A stretch of DNA of 48,381 bases from DASXTC01 sp036505635 (GCA_036505635.1 DASXTC010000007.1:1-48381); one strand, 5' to 3'; shown: positions 18,813 to 26,550, counted from the stretch's first letter. Notes: a model not told the origin generated them from the sequence alone. Program-made: numbers and translations.

Positions 18813-19453
18813 CTTCCAGATCGCCTGCGATGTCTGATGAGCTCGATGACGATCGGGAGCACCGACAGGGTGATGATGGCCAGGATGACGAGCGAGAAGT
18901 TCCTGCGCACGGCCTCGATGTTGCCGAAGTAGTACCCGCCCAGCACGAAGAGCCCCACCCAGGCGACCCCGCCGATCACGTTGTAGGCCAGGAAGCGCGC
19001 GTAGGCCATGTTGCCGATCCCCGCCACGAAGGGAGCGAAGGTCCTCACGATCGGTACGAAGCGGGCCAGGACGATCGTCTTGCTGCCGTACTTCTCGTAG
19101 AACCGGTGGGTCCTGTCGAGATGCTCCCGCTTGAAGAACCGGCTGTCGGGGCGGTGGAAGACCGCCGGGCCCACGCGCGCGCCGATCCAGTAGTTGGCCG
19201 TGTCACCCAGGATGCCGGCCGCCGCCAGAAGGATCAGGGAGGTGGTCAGGTCGAGGGAGCCCCTCGCCGCGAAGGCTCCCACCGCGAAGAGGAGCGAATC
19301 GCCCGGCAGGAACGGGGTCACGACGAGCCCCGTCTCGCAGAAGACCACGACAAAGAGCAGGAGGTAGGTCCCCGTGCCGTAGTCCCGGATGATCTGATCC
19401 AGGTACCTGTCGACGTGCAGGAGCATGTCCAGCAGTCGGGCGGCGAAGCTCAC
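18809..19453 (-). CDS. DedA family membrane protein
   Basis: A 214-residue multi-helix inner-membrane protein. It has the family signatures FCETGLVVTPFLPGDSLLF near the N-terminus, a GDTANYWIGARVG segment, and RFVPIVRTFAPFVAGIG, the conserved Arg-containing loop. DedA proteins act in membrane homeostasis, and some flip undecaprenyl phosphate or phospholipids. The start is a GTG at 19453 with GAGGAG five bases upstream, adding the usual short leading helix. It is the first gene of the operon with the MMPL exporter and patatin. The 120 bases upstream separate it from the divergent GcvT-like gene. Confidence 0.93.
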   Translation of the reverse strand: MSFAARLLDMLLHVDRYLDQIIRDYGTGTYLLLFVVVFCETGLVVTPFLPGDSLLFAVGAFAARGSLDLTTSLILLAAAGILGDTANYWIGARVGPAVFHRPDSRFFKREHLDRTHRFYEKYGSKTIVLARFVPIVRTFAPFVAGIGNMAYARFLAYNVIGGVAWVGLFVLGGYYFGNIEAVRRNFSLVILAIITLSVLPIVIELIRHRRRSGR

Positions 19454-19573
19454 GCGGGCTCCTCGGCATGTCGGCGTGCCGGGTTGCCTCCCGGGTGGAT
19501 CCCGGCAGGGCGCGGAAGGATACCGCACGCGGACCGTTTCGTCTTTCCCGTGTCTGTGGCAGAATGCCCGGCG

Positions 19574-20764
19574 ATGCCGGTACCGAGCCCGTTTCATCCG
19601 CGCACCTCGGCGCTCTGCACGAGCCTGTTCTGGAAGGACTGGGCCGGGTATCACGCCGTGCGCTCGTACGACACCACCATCGACCGGGAATACTTCTCGA
19701 TCCGCCACGCCGCGGGCCTCATCGACGTCACCCCTCTCTACAAGTACGAGGTCTATGGGCCCGACGCCGGCGCGCTGCTCTCCCTGGTGATGGTCAAGGA
19801 GGTCCGCAAGCTCAAGGTGGGGCGCGTGACCTACCTGTGCTGGTGCGACGATGACGGCAAGGTGGCCGACGACGGCACCGTGTCGCGCCTGGAGGAGGAC
19901 TACTACCGGGTGACGGCGGCCGAGCCGGCGCTGGCCTGGCTGACGCGGCACGCCGCGCGCTTCCGGGTCACCATCGAGGACTCCAGCACGCGGCTGGCGG
20001 CGCTCTCCCTGCAGGGCCCCACCTCGCGCGACATCCTCAGGCGGGTGTCGGACGCGCCGCTCGACAAGCTCAGGTACTTCGGCGTGACGCGTGCGAGGCT
20101 CGAGGGCGCGCAGGTCTGGATCTCCCGCACCGGCTACACGGGGGATCTCGGTTACGAGGTCTGGATGGAGCGCGACGACGCGCTGCCGGTCTACGACGCC
20201 ATCATGGCGGCCGGAAGGGATTACCGGATCGAGCCGCTGGGGCTCGACGCCATGGATGTGTCGCGCGTCGAGGCGGGCTACATCATGAACGGCGTCGATT
20301 ACTTCAGCGCGCACCATTGTCTGATCGAGTCGCGCAAGTCGACCCCCTTCGAGATCAACCTCGGGCGCACCGTCGACCTGGAGCGGGATCCCTTCATCGG
20401 CCAGGCGGCGCTGAAGGCGGAGGCGGCGCGCGGCTCCACCTGGAAGCTGGTCGGGCTCGTCTACGACTGGGACGAGTACGAAGCCCTCTTCGCAAGGTTC
20501 GGCCTGCCCCCCCAGGTCCCCTCCGGGGCATGGCGCACGCCGGTGCCGGTCTACGACGCCACCGGGCACCAGGCCGGCATGGCCACGAGCGGCGCCTGGT
20601 CCGCAACGCTCAAGCAGAACCTCGCGCTGGCCCACGTCCACGCCCCGTACGGGGCCGCGGGGACGCGGCTGCGGATCGAGGTGACGGCCGAGTACCAGCG
20701 CCACCAGGTGACGGCGACCGTGACGGAGCTTCCTTTCTTCAATCCCGAGAGGAAGAGGGCGTGA
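19574..20764 (+). CDS. GcvT-like aminomethyltransferase-family protein
   Basis: A 396-residue protein of the glycine-cleavage T-protein fold, a folate-binding family that also includes sarcosine and DMSP demethylases. Motifs include ALSLQGPTSRDIL, the RTGYTGDLGYEVW signature, EPLGLDAMDVSRVEAGY and GATSGAWSATLKQN-like C-terminal sequence (here AGMATSGAWSATLKQN). The genes for the other glycine-cleavage proteins are not adjacent. Instead it is coupled to two FAD oxidoreductases, as expected for demethylation of an N-methyl or related compound rather than housekeeping glycine cleavage. The ATG has no good ribosome-binding site. A CAGAAT -10-like box ends eight bases upstream. The exact substrate cannot be read from the sequence. 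Confidence 0.88.
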   Translation: MPVPSPFHPRTSALCTSLFWKDWAGYHAVRSYDTTIDREYFSIRHAAGLIDVTPLYKYEVYGPDAGALLSLVMVKEVRKLKVGRVTYLCWCDDDGKVADDGTVSRLEEDYYRVTAAEPALAWLTRHAARFRVTIEDSSTRLAALSLQGPTSRDILRRVSDAPLDKLRYFGVTRARLEGAQVWISRTGYTGDLGYEVWMERDDALPVYDAIMAAGRDYRIEPLGLDAMDVSRVEAGYIMNGVDYFSAHHCLIESRKSTPFEINLGRTVDLERDPFIGQAALKAEAARGSTWKLVGLVYDWDEYEALFARFGLPPQVPSGAWRTPVPVYDATGHQAGMATSGAWSATLKQNLALAHVHAPYGAAGTRLRIEVTAEYQRHQVTATVTELPFFNPERKRA

Positions 20765-22371
20765 GCCAGGCGGCACGGCCGGCACGCTCCTCCTACGACG
20801 CGGTGGTGGTCGGCGGTGGCCACAACGGGCTCGTGTGCGCGGCCTATCTCGCGAAGGCCGGCCGCAAGGTGCTCGTGCTGGAGCGCCGTCACGTGCTGGG
20901 CGGCGCGGCGGTCTCCGAGGAGCTCCACCCCGGCTTCACCTTCTCGGTCTGCTCGTACGTCGTCAGCCTGATGAGGCCGCACATCATCCGGGAGCTGGAC
21001 CTGCCGCGACACGGCATGGAGCTGATCCCGCTAGAGGCCTCGTTCCTGCCGCTGCCCGATGGAAGGTCGCTCTGCCGGTGGGCCGACAAGGAGCGCACGC
21101 GCCGGGAGATCGAGACCTTCTCCAAGAAGGACGCGGAGGTCTATCCCGAGTTCGGCCTCGCCATGACGCGCCTCGCGCGTTTCGCCAAGCACGTCATCGA
21201 TCAGCCGGCCCCCGATCCGGCCTCGCTCGACCCCAGGGAGCTGGCGCGGCTGCTGCGGCTCGGACGCGCGTTGCAGGGGTTCGACGCCGAGGCGCGCTAC
21301 CTCAACTTCCAGCTGATGACGATGAGCGCGGTCGATTTCCTCGACCGGTGGTTCGAGAGCCCCGTGCTCAAGTCGCCGATGTCGGTGTCGGGGATCATCG
21401 GGACCTTCCTCGGGGTGCGATCGCCCGGCACCGCCTACGTCCTGCTGCATCACTACATGGGTGAGATCGACGGGGCCTTCCGCGCGTGGGGATTCTCAAA
21501 GGGAGGCACGGGGGGAGTCAGCCGCGCCATCGCATCGGCCGCTCGCGGGTTCGGGGCCGAGATCCTGACCTCCACGCCCGTCTCCCGCGTGCTCCTCGAA
21601 GGGGGCCGGGCCGCCGGAGTCGTCCTGGAGAACGGCGACGAGATCCGCTCGAAGGTCGTCGTGTCGGGGCTCGATCCCCACCGGACCTTCCTCAAGCTGG
21701 TGGGTGAGAGGAACCTCGACCCCGAGTTCGTGGTGCAGATCCGCCGGTACAAGATGCGCGGCAGCTCCGGCAAGGTGAACATCGCGCTCGACCGGCTGCC
21801 GGAGTTCAAGTGCCGGCCGGGAGACGGGCTTCACCTTCAGGGGGACATCGCCATCTGCCCGAGCATCGACTACCTCGAGCGCGCCCACGACGACGCCAAG
21901 TACGGGGACTTCTCGCGGCGCCCGTACATCAACGCGGTGATCCCGTCGATCTCCGACCCGAGCGTGGCGCCGCCGGGTAAGCACATCCTCTCGTGCTTCG
22001 TGCAGTACGCGCCCTACCAGATCAAGGAAGGCCCGTCCCACTGGCCGCAGCGGCGCGAGGCCTTCGGCGAAGCGGTCATCGACACCCTGGAGGAGTACAT
22101 CCCCAACCTGCGCTCGCTGATCCTCTTCAAGCAGGTGCTCACGCCGTGGGATCTCGAGCAGGAGTTCGGCCTGACGGAAGGAAACATCTTCCACGGCGAG
22201 CTGTCGCTCGAGCAGCTCCTCTTCCTGAGGCCGGCCGCCGGCTGGGCGCGCTATCGCACGCCGGTGCGCCGTCTCTGGCTCGCGGCGTCGGGGGCGCATC
22301 CCGGCGGCGGGATCATGGGCTCGCCCGGGGAGCTGGCGGCCAAGACGATGCTGACGGAAGGGGAGATCTGA
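20761..22371 (+). CDS. FAD oxidoreductase, PYROXD2-like (first copy)
   Basis: A 536-residue flavoprotein of the phytoene-desaturase/PYROXD2 type. The N-terminal dinucleotide fold is VVVGGGHNGLVCAAYLAKAG, followed by LERRHVLGGAA, and the C-terminal FAD segment reads HPGGGIMGSPGELAA. No carotenoid biosynthesis gene is near, and the PYROXD2 group is not a confirmed desaturase. The start is GTG at 20761, overlapping the GcvT-like gene's stop as GTGA, with a purine-rich GAGGAAGAGGG just upstream. Its own stop overlaps the next start as TGATG. The protein is cytosolic as far as I can see. Confidence 0.9.
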   Translation: MSQAARPARSSYDAVVVGGGHNGLVCAAYLAKAGRKVLVLERRHVLGGAAVSEELHPGFTFSVCSYVVSLMRPHIIRELDLPRHGMELIPLEASFLPLPDGRSLCRWADKERTRREIETFSKKDAEVYPEFGLAMTRLARFAKHVIDQPAPDPASLDPRELARLLRLGRALQGFDAEARYLNFQLMTMSAVDFLDRWFESPVLKSPMSVSGIIGTFLGVRSPGTAYVLLHHYMGEIDGAFRAWGFSKGGTGGVSRAIASAARGFGAEILTSTPVSRVLLEGGRAAGVVLENGDEIRSKVVVSGLDPHRTFLKLVGERNLDPEFVVQIRRYKMRGSSGKVNIALDRLPEFKCRPGDGLHLQGDIAICPSIDYLERAHDDAKYGDFSRRPYINAVIPSISDPSVAPPGKHILSCFVQYAPYQIKEGPSHWPQRREAFGEAVIDTLEEYIPNLRSLILFKQVLTPWDLEQEFGLTEGNIFHGELSLEQLLFLRPAAGWARYRTPVRRLWLAASGAHPGGGIMGSPGELAAKTMLTEGEI

Positions 22372-23948
22372 TGGCGCGCGCCGCTCCACAATCCTCGACC
22401 TACGACGCGATCGTCATCGGCGCGGGCCACAACGGTCTGACCTGCGCGACGTGGCTCGCGAAGGCGGGACGCCGCGTCCTGGTCGTGGAAAGCCGCGATC
22501 GAGTCGGTGGGATGGCGGCCTCCGAAGAGTTCCATCCCGGGTACCGCAGCGTGGGGCTCCTCCACGACACCACGGGGGTGAGGCTCGAGGTGGTCAGGGC
22601 GCTGGAGCTCGCGCGGCACGGGCTGAAGGTGCGAAGCTGCCGGCCCAGCATCCTTGTGCTCGGGGACGGTTCCGGTGGAGGTCCTCGGCTGTTGCTCTCC
22701 GGGGTGCCCGCCCAGGCGGCACGCGAGATCTCACGGCTCTCTTCGCTCGACGGTGAGGCGTACCTGAAGTATCGGGCCTTCCTCGACCGGATCGGGCCGG
22801 TGCTGCGCGGGTTCCTCGATGAGCCGCCCGTGAACCTGATCGACATCGAGTCGGCGGGGATCTGGAACCTGATGAAGCGCGCGCTTCGCGTGCGGCGGCT
22901 CGGCGCCAAAGAGATGATGGAGCTGATGCGGCTGCCGCCGATGAGCGTGGCCGACTGGCTGGGCGAGTGGTTCGAGACGGATCTGCTCAAGGCGGCCCTC
23001 GCGCTCGACGCCGTGGCCGGCACCTGGATGGGGCCGCGCTCGCCCACCAGCAACATGCTGCTGCTGATGCACGAGGCCGCCGCGGGACCGGGGATCGAGG
23101 GGGGCGGTCCGGCGCTGGCGGCGGCGCTCGAGAAGGCGGCGCGGGCCGCCGGTGTCGAGATCCTCACGGAGGCTCGCGTCGAGCGGATCCTCGTGGACGG
23201 GGCCGCCTCTCCCGTGAAGGGAGTGGCGCTCTCCGGGGGCGCGGTGGTGAGCGCCACCGTGGTGGCCGCCTCGTGCGATCCCAAACAGGTCCTGCTGAAG
23301 CTGCTGGCCCCGGGGACGATCCCCTACCGGCTCGAGCACCGGATGGAGGGATTCCGCGCGCGCGGGACCACGGCCCAGGTGCTGCTCGCGGTGAAGGGTC
23401 CGGTGCGCTTCGCGGGGGCGACCGACGATCAGGTCGAGTTCGCCCGCACGGGGGGGAGCCTCGTGGAGATCGAGCGGGCCTTCGACGCGGTGAAGTACCG
23501 GCGCGCCTCACAGACGCCGATCCTGGACATCCATGTGCCGACCGTCTCGCGCCCGGAGCTGGCGCCCACCGGCGGCAGCGTGGTCTCGATCCTGGTCCAC
23601 TTCGCCCCTTACGATCTGGAGGGGGGCTGGGACGATCTGCAGCGCCGCGCGCTTGGGGACCGGGTCGTGGCGATCCTCGAGACGCAGGCACCGGGCGTCA
23701 CCGCGGGGATCGTGAGGGGCGAGGTGCTCAGCCCGGCCGACATCGAGACGCGCTACGGCGTCACGGGCGGGCAGATCCATCACGGCGAGCACGCGCTCGA
23801 CCAGATCCTGATCCGCCCCGCCCCGGAGTGCGTCGGGTACCGCACGCCCGTGCCCGGCCTCTACCTGTGCGGCGGTGGGTCTCACCCCGGCGGCGGCCTG
23901 ACCTGCCAGCCCGGCACGCTCGCCGCGAGGGCGATTCTCAAATCGTGA
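22371..23948 (+). CDS. FAD oxidoreductase, PYROXD2-like (second copy)
   Basis: A 525-residue paralogue of the preceding gene: GXGXXG motif in VIGAGHNGLTCATWLAKAG, then VESRDRVGGMAASEEFHPGY, and the same C-terminal segment (GGGSHPGGGLTCQPGTLAA). The two copies diverge widely in the middle, so they probably form a heterodimer or act on different substrates rather than being recent duplicates. The ATG overlaps the previous stop as TGATG. The three genes from 19574 form a single translationally coupled unit. Confidence 0.9.
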   Translation: MARAAPQSSTYDAIVIGAGHNGLTCATWLAKAGRRVLVVESRDRVGGMAASEEFHPGYRSVGLLHDTTGVRLEVVRALELARHGLKVRSCRPSILVLGDGSGGGPRLLLSGVPAQAAREISRLSSLDGEAYLKYRAFLDRIGPVLRGFLDEPPVNLIDIESAGIWNLMKRALRVRRLGAKEMMELMRLPPMSVADWLGEWFETDLLKAALALDAVAGTWMGPRSPTSNMLLLMHEAAAGPGIEGGGPALAAALEKAARAAGVEILTEARVERILVDGAASPVKGVALSGGAVVSATVVAASCDPKQVLLKLLAPGTIPYRLEHRMEGFRARGTTAQVLLAVKGPVRFAGATDDQVEFARTGGSLVEIERAFDAVKYRRASQTPILDIHVPTVSRPELAPTGGSVVSILVHFAPYDLEGGWDDLQRRALGDRVVAILETQAPGVTAGIVRGEVLSPADIETRYGVTGGQIHHGEHALDQILIRPAPECVGYRTPVPGLYLCGGGSHPGGGLTCQPGTLAARAILKS

Positions 23949-24157
23949 CGATGACCTTCAGCGTCGAGGTTGAACTGGAGGTCGACGGGCGATGGGTCGC
24001 CGAGGTGATCGGGATGCCTGGTGCGCTTGCCTACGGGCGATCGAAACAGGAGGCGCAGGCCAGAGTGCAGGCACTGTGTCTACGCGTCGTTGCGGATCAG
24101 TTGGACCAGGGCTAGGTGGGGCAGGACCTGATCGAGATTTCTTTCACCCCGGCTTGA
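23945..24157 (+). pseudogene. HicB-like antitoxin cut by an in-frame TAG
   Basis: A frame coupled to the end of the oxidoreductase gene (GTG at 23945 overlaps its TGA; ATG at 23951) encodes a short HicB-like domain: FSVEVELEVDGRWVAEVIGM, then GRSKQEAQARVQALCLRV. It stops at TAG 24113-24115 after 54-56 residues. Reading past the TAG in the same frame gives VGQDLIEISFTPA and a TGA at 24155-24157, which resembles the usual end of these proteins. The TAG falls where a Glu is common, so one GAG-to-TAG change would explain it. No HicA toxin is visible beside it. The short product could still be made, but a decayed antitoxin fits better. Confidence 0.6.
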
Positions 24158-24205
24158 GAGAGCCGGCTGTTTCGAGGCGTCCACAATTCTGCACGCCAGT
24201 GGGCG

Positions 24206-24532
24206 TCAAGTCTCCTCGGGCGCGAAGACGACCAGGACCCGCAGGTCCTCCTCGATCCTCTCGAAGCGGTGCTCGACTCTCGCGGGCACGAAGAGGACCG
24301 AGCCGGGCTTCACCGAAGAGGATTCGCCGGCTGCCTTGAAGCGCGCGCGGCCACTCACCACGTAGTAGATCTCGTCCTGCTCGTGCGGACGCTGGTTGTC
24401 CTCGGCGCCGGCGGCCAGCTCGTAGATTCCCGCGCTCATCGAGGGCACTCGCAGGAACTCGAGGTAGGGCCGTGCCGAGCGGTCGCGCTCGCGGGCCAGG
24501 TCCTCGATCGCGCGCCGCACCGGGGCATTCAT
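24206..24532 (-). CDS. Cupin-domain protein
   Basis: A 108-residue single-domain cupin. The metal-site motif 1 is visible as RPHEQDEIYYVVSGRARF, and motif 2 as PGSVLFVPARVEHRF. It is probably cytosolic, with no signal peptide. Its ATG overlaps the stop of the gene upstream as ATGA, so it is expressed with the conserved hypothetical at 24529. Small cupins of this kind may be sensors, isomerases or dioxygenases, and sequence alone does not choose between these. Confidence 0.88.
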   Translation of the reverse strand: MNAPVRRAIEDLARERDRSARPYLEFLRVPSMSAGIYELAAGAEDNQRPHEQDEIYYVVSGRARFKAAGESSSVKPGSVLFVPARVEHRFERIEEDLRVLVVFAPEET

Positions 24533-25077
24533 CGCGCGGCCATCTTCCGGATCTTGTCCAGATCGAGGATCCCCGCGACTCCCCAGCCTTTCGTGCCGGG
24601 AGGGATCGCGGGCCTGAACTCCTCGTACAGGTCGAAGGCCCTCTCGGCGAGCTCTCCAGGCGCGAGCGCGCGGGCAAGCTCTTCCATGGCCGAGCGCGCG
24701 GCGGCGAGCCCTTCGCCCAGCTTGCCCGCGAGGTACTTCTCCACGCTTGCGGGATCGATGGGCTTCTCCTTGGAGAGCGCCCGGATCCCCTCCGGAGTCC
24801 GCTGGGCCACGACGGCCCGCTGGAGGAAGTCGATCTGCACGACCTCCTCCCGCAGGAGGGTCGCCCTGGTTCCGCGGACTTCCTTCGGCTTCGGCTGGAA
24901 GAGCCCCAGCGAGACTCCTTTGGCGTAGGCGTTCAGGCCGGCCACGGCCTTGCCGAGCGTGAGCGCCTCGGCGCGGTCGAAACCGAGCCGCTCGGCCACC
25001 ACGGCCGCCCAGAGGGTCAGGACCGGGGCGCGGTTGACGGTGAGATGAGACGGACTTGAACTACTGCGTTCGGTCAT
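24529..25077 (-). CDS. Conserved hypothetical protein
   Basis: A 182-residue soluble, mainly helical protein. The core NRAPVLTLWAAVVAERLGF, followed by a helix containing LGKAVAGLNAYAKG, is a pattern I recognise as conserved in many bacterial hypothetical proteins without a known function. It is coupled by ATGA to the cupin at 24206. Its ATG overlaps the TGA of a decayed toxin frame (25074-25076), so it may once have been read with the toxin-antitoxin pair upstream. Confidence 0.75.
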   Translation of the reverse strand: MTERSSSSPSHLTVNRAPVLTLWAAVVAERLGFDRAEALTLGKAVAGLNAYAKGVSLGLFQPKPKEVRGTRATLLREEVVQIDFLQRAVVAQRTPEGIRALSKEKPIDPASVEKYLAGKLGEGLAAARSAMEELARALAPGELAERAFDLYEEFRPAIPPGTKGWGVAGILDLDKIRKMAAR

Positions 25078-25199
25078 GTGGCAGACACCGGCACCTCAGG
25101 TGCAGTGTACCCCACACCCACGCGCGCCGAGAAGATAGGGCGCATTGAAGAACCTTGCCTGAACTTGAGGCTCGTATGAGACCGGTCGTCTCGGAGATG
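25074..25199 (-). pseudogene. Debris of a RelE/ParE-like toxin
   Basis: Directly after the antitoxin's stop, the same minus-strand frame reads without a start codon through HTSLKFRQ and PIFSARVGVGYTA to a TGA at 25074-25076. These pieces match the second half of small ribosome-dependent or ParE-like toxins, whose usual pattern is H-P-S-L-x-F-K, then P-I/V-Y-S-x-R-V-G-x-x-Y-R-A. The N-terminal half is gone and the C-terminus is cut short. The gene position, right after an antitoxin ending EPLDPDKL, is where the toxin belongs. This rests on motif resemblance over about 30 residues. Confidence 0.45.
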
Positions 25200-25418
25200 T
25201 CACAGCTTGTCGGGGTCGAGAGGCTCGGTGCGATCCGTTCGGTACTCGGACAGAGCTCCGTCAGCGAGGTTGCCGAGGGGGTCCGGGGAGCTGGACAGGA
25301 GGTCGGTCCATTCGTCGTCAGCCTCGATTTCGGCCTGGATGGCCGCGGCCAGATCATCCTGGCGGGCTTCGGAAAGCTCCGAAGCGCGCCGAAAGACTTC
25401 GTCCAGTGCTTTCGTCAT
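25200..25418 (-). CDS. Type II antitoxin-like protein, toxin lost
   Basis: A 72-residue acidic helical protein: MTKALDEVFRRASELSEARQ, then a segment ending GALSEYRTDRTEPLDPDKL. This is the common addiction-module antitoxin pattern in which a helical N-terminus is followed by a toxin-binding tail. The ATG has GGAG eight bases upstream and the reading frame is intact. Only a fragment of its toxin remains downstream (25074-25199). An antitoxin with no toxin can survive for a time, or can act against related toxins elsewhere; which applies here cannot be told. Confidence 0.7.
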   Translation of the reverse strand: MTKALDEVFRRASELSEARQDDLAAAIQAEIEADDEWTDLLSSSPDPLGNLADGALSEYRTDRTEPLDPDKL

Positions 25419-26261
25419 GACTCGATCTCCAAGCGTTTAAGGAACCATGCCAGGTCGGCCGTCGCGCGATGTCCAGCAGGGGGGCCACGCCATGGCTGCG
25501 ATTCAATTCCGCAAGACTCTCGGGGCGGGGGTATTCACTTCTCGGACCCCCATAGGCCGGAAGCCAGCTTCAAAGGTGCTGCTCAATTGAGCCCGCGCTC
25601 GCTCGGAATTTCAGGTCCTAGGTTCAAGAGGAGCTAATTGCACGGGTGGGCGCAGGAGAGAATAGTCCGGTCGTAGCTATCGTCAAAGTGGGGTGGGAAA
25701 TAATGGGCGATTGCACTCCAAGAAAATCTGTGGGAAATCCCCGAAAATTCGATCGGGGAGAGTTTGGACACATAGCCACGTATCGTCACTTGTGAGTACA
25801 CGCATACTGCGGTATCGGCAACTATTTCGCTTGCGTATTTAACTTGCGTAGGCACTCCGCCAAAGAGTACGCCCGGCGTGGAGATTCATGTATTTTCTCG
25901 TGATTCCTTTTCTCACTTTAACGCGTGGGTTCAAGCAATTTTTCATCTTGTGCGCGCCGGAGTCTTGGCAAGTACTGCGATGACTTCTCGCTCCCCTGAG
26001 GGCCACTGAAAAACGACAGATGCGTAGCGCGCTTTAGCGGCGTTGCGTCAGGTAAGGGGCCAGGGTTGATGTTGAAACAGATGATGAGCTAAAATGCCCC
26101 GCGTCCAAGAGAATCAAGAGCAAGTGCACTTCCTGGGCCGGGAGATCGCTAGCCGGAAACGTTCGGGCCGGTCTGAAAATGCTCCCGCTATCTAGCGGTC
26201 CGAATAAAGGCCGAGAGAAGAGTGTGCTAAGAAGAAAGACGGGCAGATTCAAGGAAAAATC
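25419..26261. other. AT-richer gap without recognisable genes
   Basis: About 840 bases with clearly lower GC than the rest of the window and no coding frame with family resemblance or a convincing start. A 7-bp hairpin (TCCCCGA at 25738-25744, TCGGGGA at 25753-25759) is the only tidy structure I found. The base composition and lack of genes suggest the inside or edge of an imported segment, next to the unusual tRNA cluster. Confidence 0.5.
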
Positions 26262-26291
26262 TTGACATCCGGAAATCACTCCGGATATTGT
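26262..26291. promoter_or_regulatory. Promoter-like box pair around a palindrome
   Basis: On the plus strand TTGACA (26262-26267) and TATTGT (26286-26291) are 18 bases apart, and the spacer starts and ends with TCCGGA. On the minus strand the same bases form a 7-bp hairpin (ATCCGGA, 6-base loop, TCCGGAT) followed eight bases later by TTTTT, which could end the transcript of the two tRNA genes. No plus-strand gene follows. I favour a terminator for the minus-strand unit, but a repressor-controlled promoter for an antisense RNA is possible. Confidence 0.4.
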
Positions 26292-26321
26292 CCGCATGCA
26301 TGGGTTTGAGTTTCACTGCGA

Positions 26322-26417
26322 CGGCGGTGGTGGGATTCGAACCCACGGAACACGCTCGGGGAGAGAATGCTCGCCAGATCGTAAGTCTGGTGCCTTAAGC
26401 CACTCAGCCACGCCGCC
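26322..26417 (-). tRNA. Class II tRNA, anticodon UAC (atypical)
   Basis: A 96-base tRNA-like gene that folds as a cloverleaf with a long variable arm. Acceptor arms are GGCGGCG and CACCGCC (one C-A mismatch at the sixth pair); D arm GCT/GGC; anticodon stem CCAGA/TCTGG with loop CTTACGA; T arm GTGGG-TTCGAAT-CCCAC. The variable region is about 27 bases and can form a two-part stem. The discriminator base is G and CCA is not encoded. Long-arm tRNAs normally carry Ser, Leu or Tyr, and the D arm and G73 look Ser-like, yet the loop gives UAC, a Val anticodon. It could be a pseudogene, an imported tRNA or a recoding tRNA. Confidence 0.6.
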
Positions 26418-26429
26418 ATAGATCTTTGA

Positions 26430-26546
26430 TTCCGTGGGTCCCGGTTCATGTGGTGAGCCTGGTCGGGCTCGAACCGACAGCGCCCCAGTTAACGGCCGGG
26501 TGCTCTACCGTTTGAGCTACAGGCCCATTCACCGGGACCCACGGAA
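26430..26546. repeat. Perfect 16-bp inverted repeat around a tRNA
   Basis: TTCCGTGGGTCCCGGT at 26430-26445 and its exact complement ACCGGGACCCACGGAA at 26531-26546 flank the tRNA at 26451-26526. The gaps to the tRNA ends are five and four bases. In the minus-strand transcript the leader and trailer would pair to form a 16-bp helix beyond the acceptor stem. The right arm begins four bases after the stop codon of the gene at 26551. Confidence 0.9.
26451..26526 (-). tRNA. tRNA-Asn-like (GUU) with C33, CCA encoded
   Basis: A 76-base gene with a complete cloverleaf: acceptor GGGCCTG/CAGGCTC (one G-U pair), D arm GCTC/GAGC, anticodon stem CCCGG/CTGGG, T arm GTCGG-TTCGAGC-CCGAC, discriminator A and encoded CCA. 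The anticodon loop is CCGTTAA, giving GUU (Asn). Two features are odd for bacterial tRNA-Asn: base 33 is C instead of the near-universal U, and the discriminator is A, where bacterial tRNA-Asn generally has G. It sits inside a 16-bp inverted repeat and downstream of a protein gene on the same strand. Confidence 0.75.
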
Positions 26547-26550
26547 GTCT

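Noticed and set aside
25634..26297. Two minus-strand frames in the AT-richer gap
   Set aside because: No convincing start sites or recognisable motifs; the translations look random.
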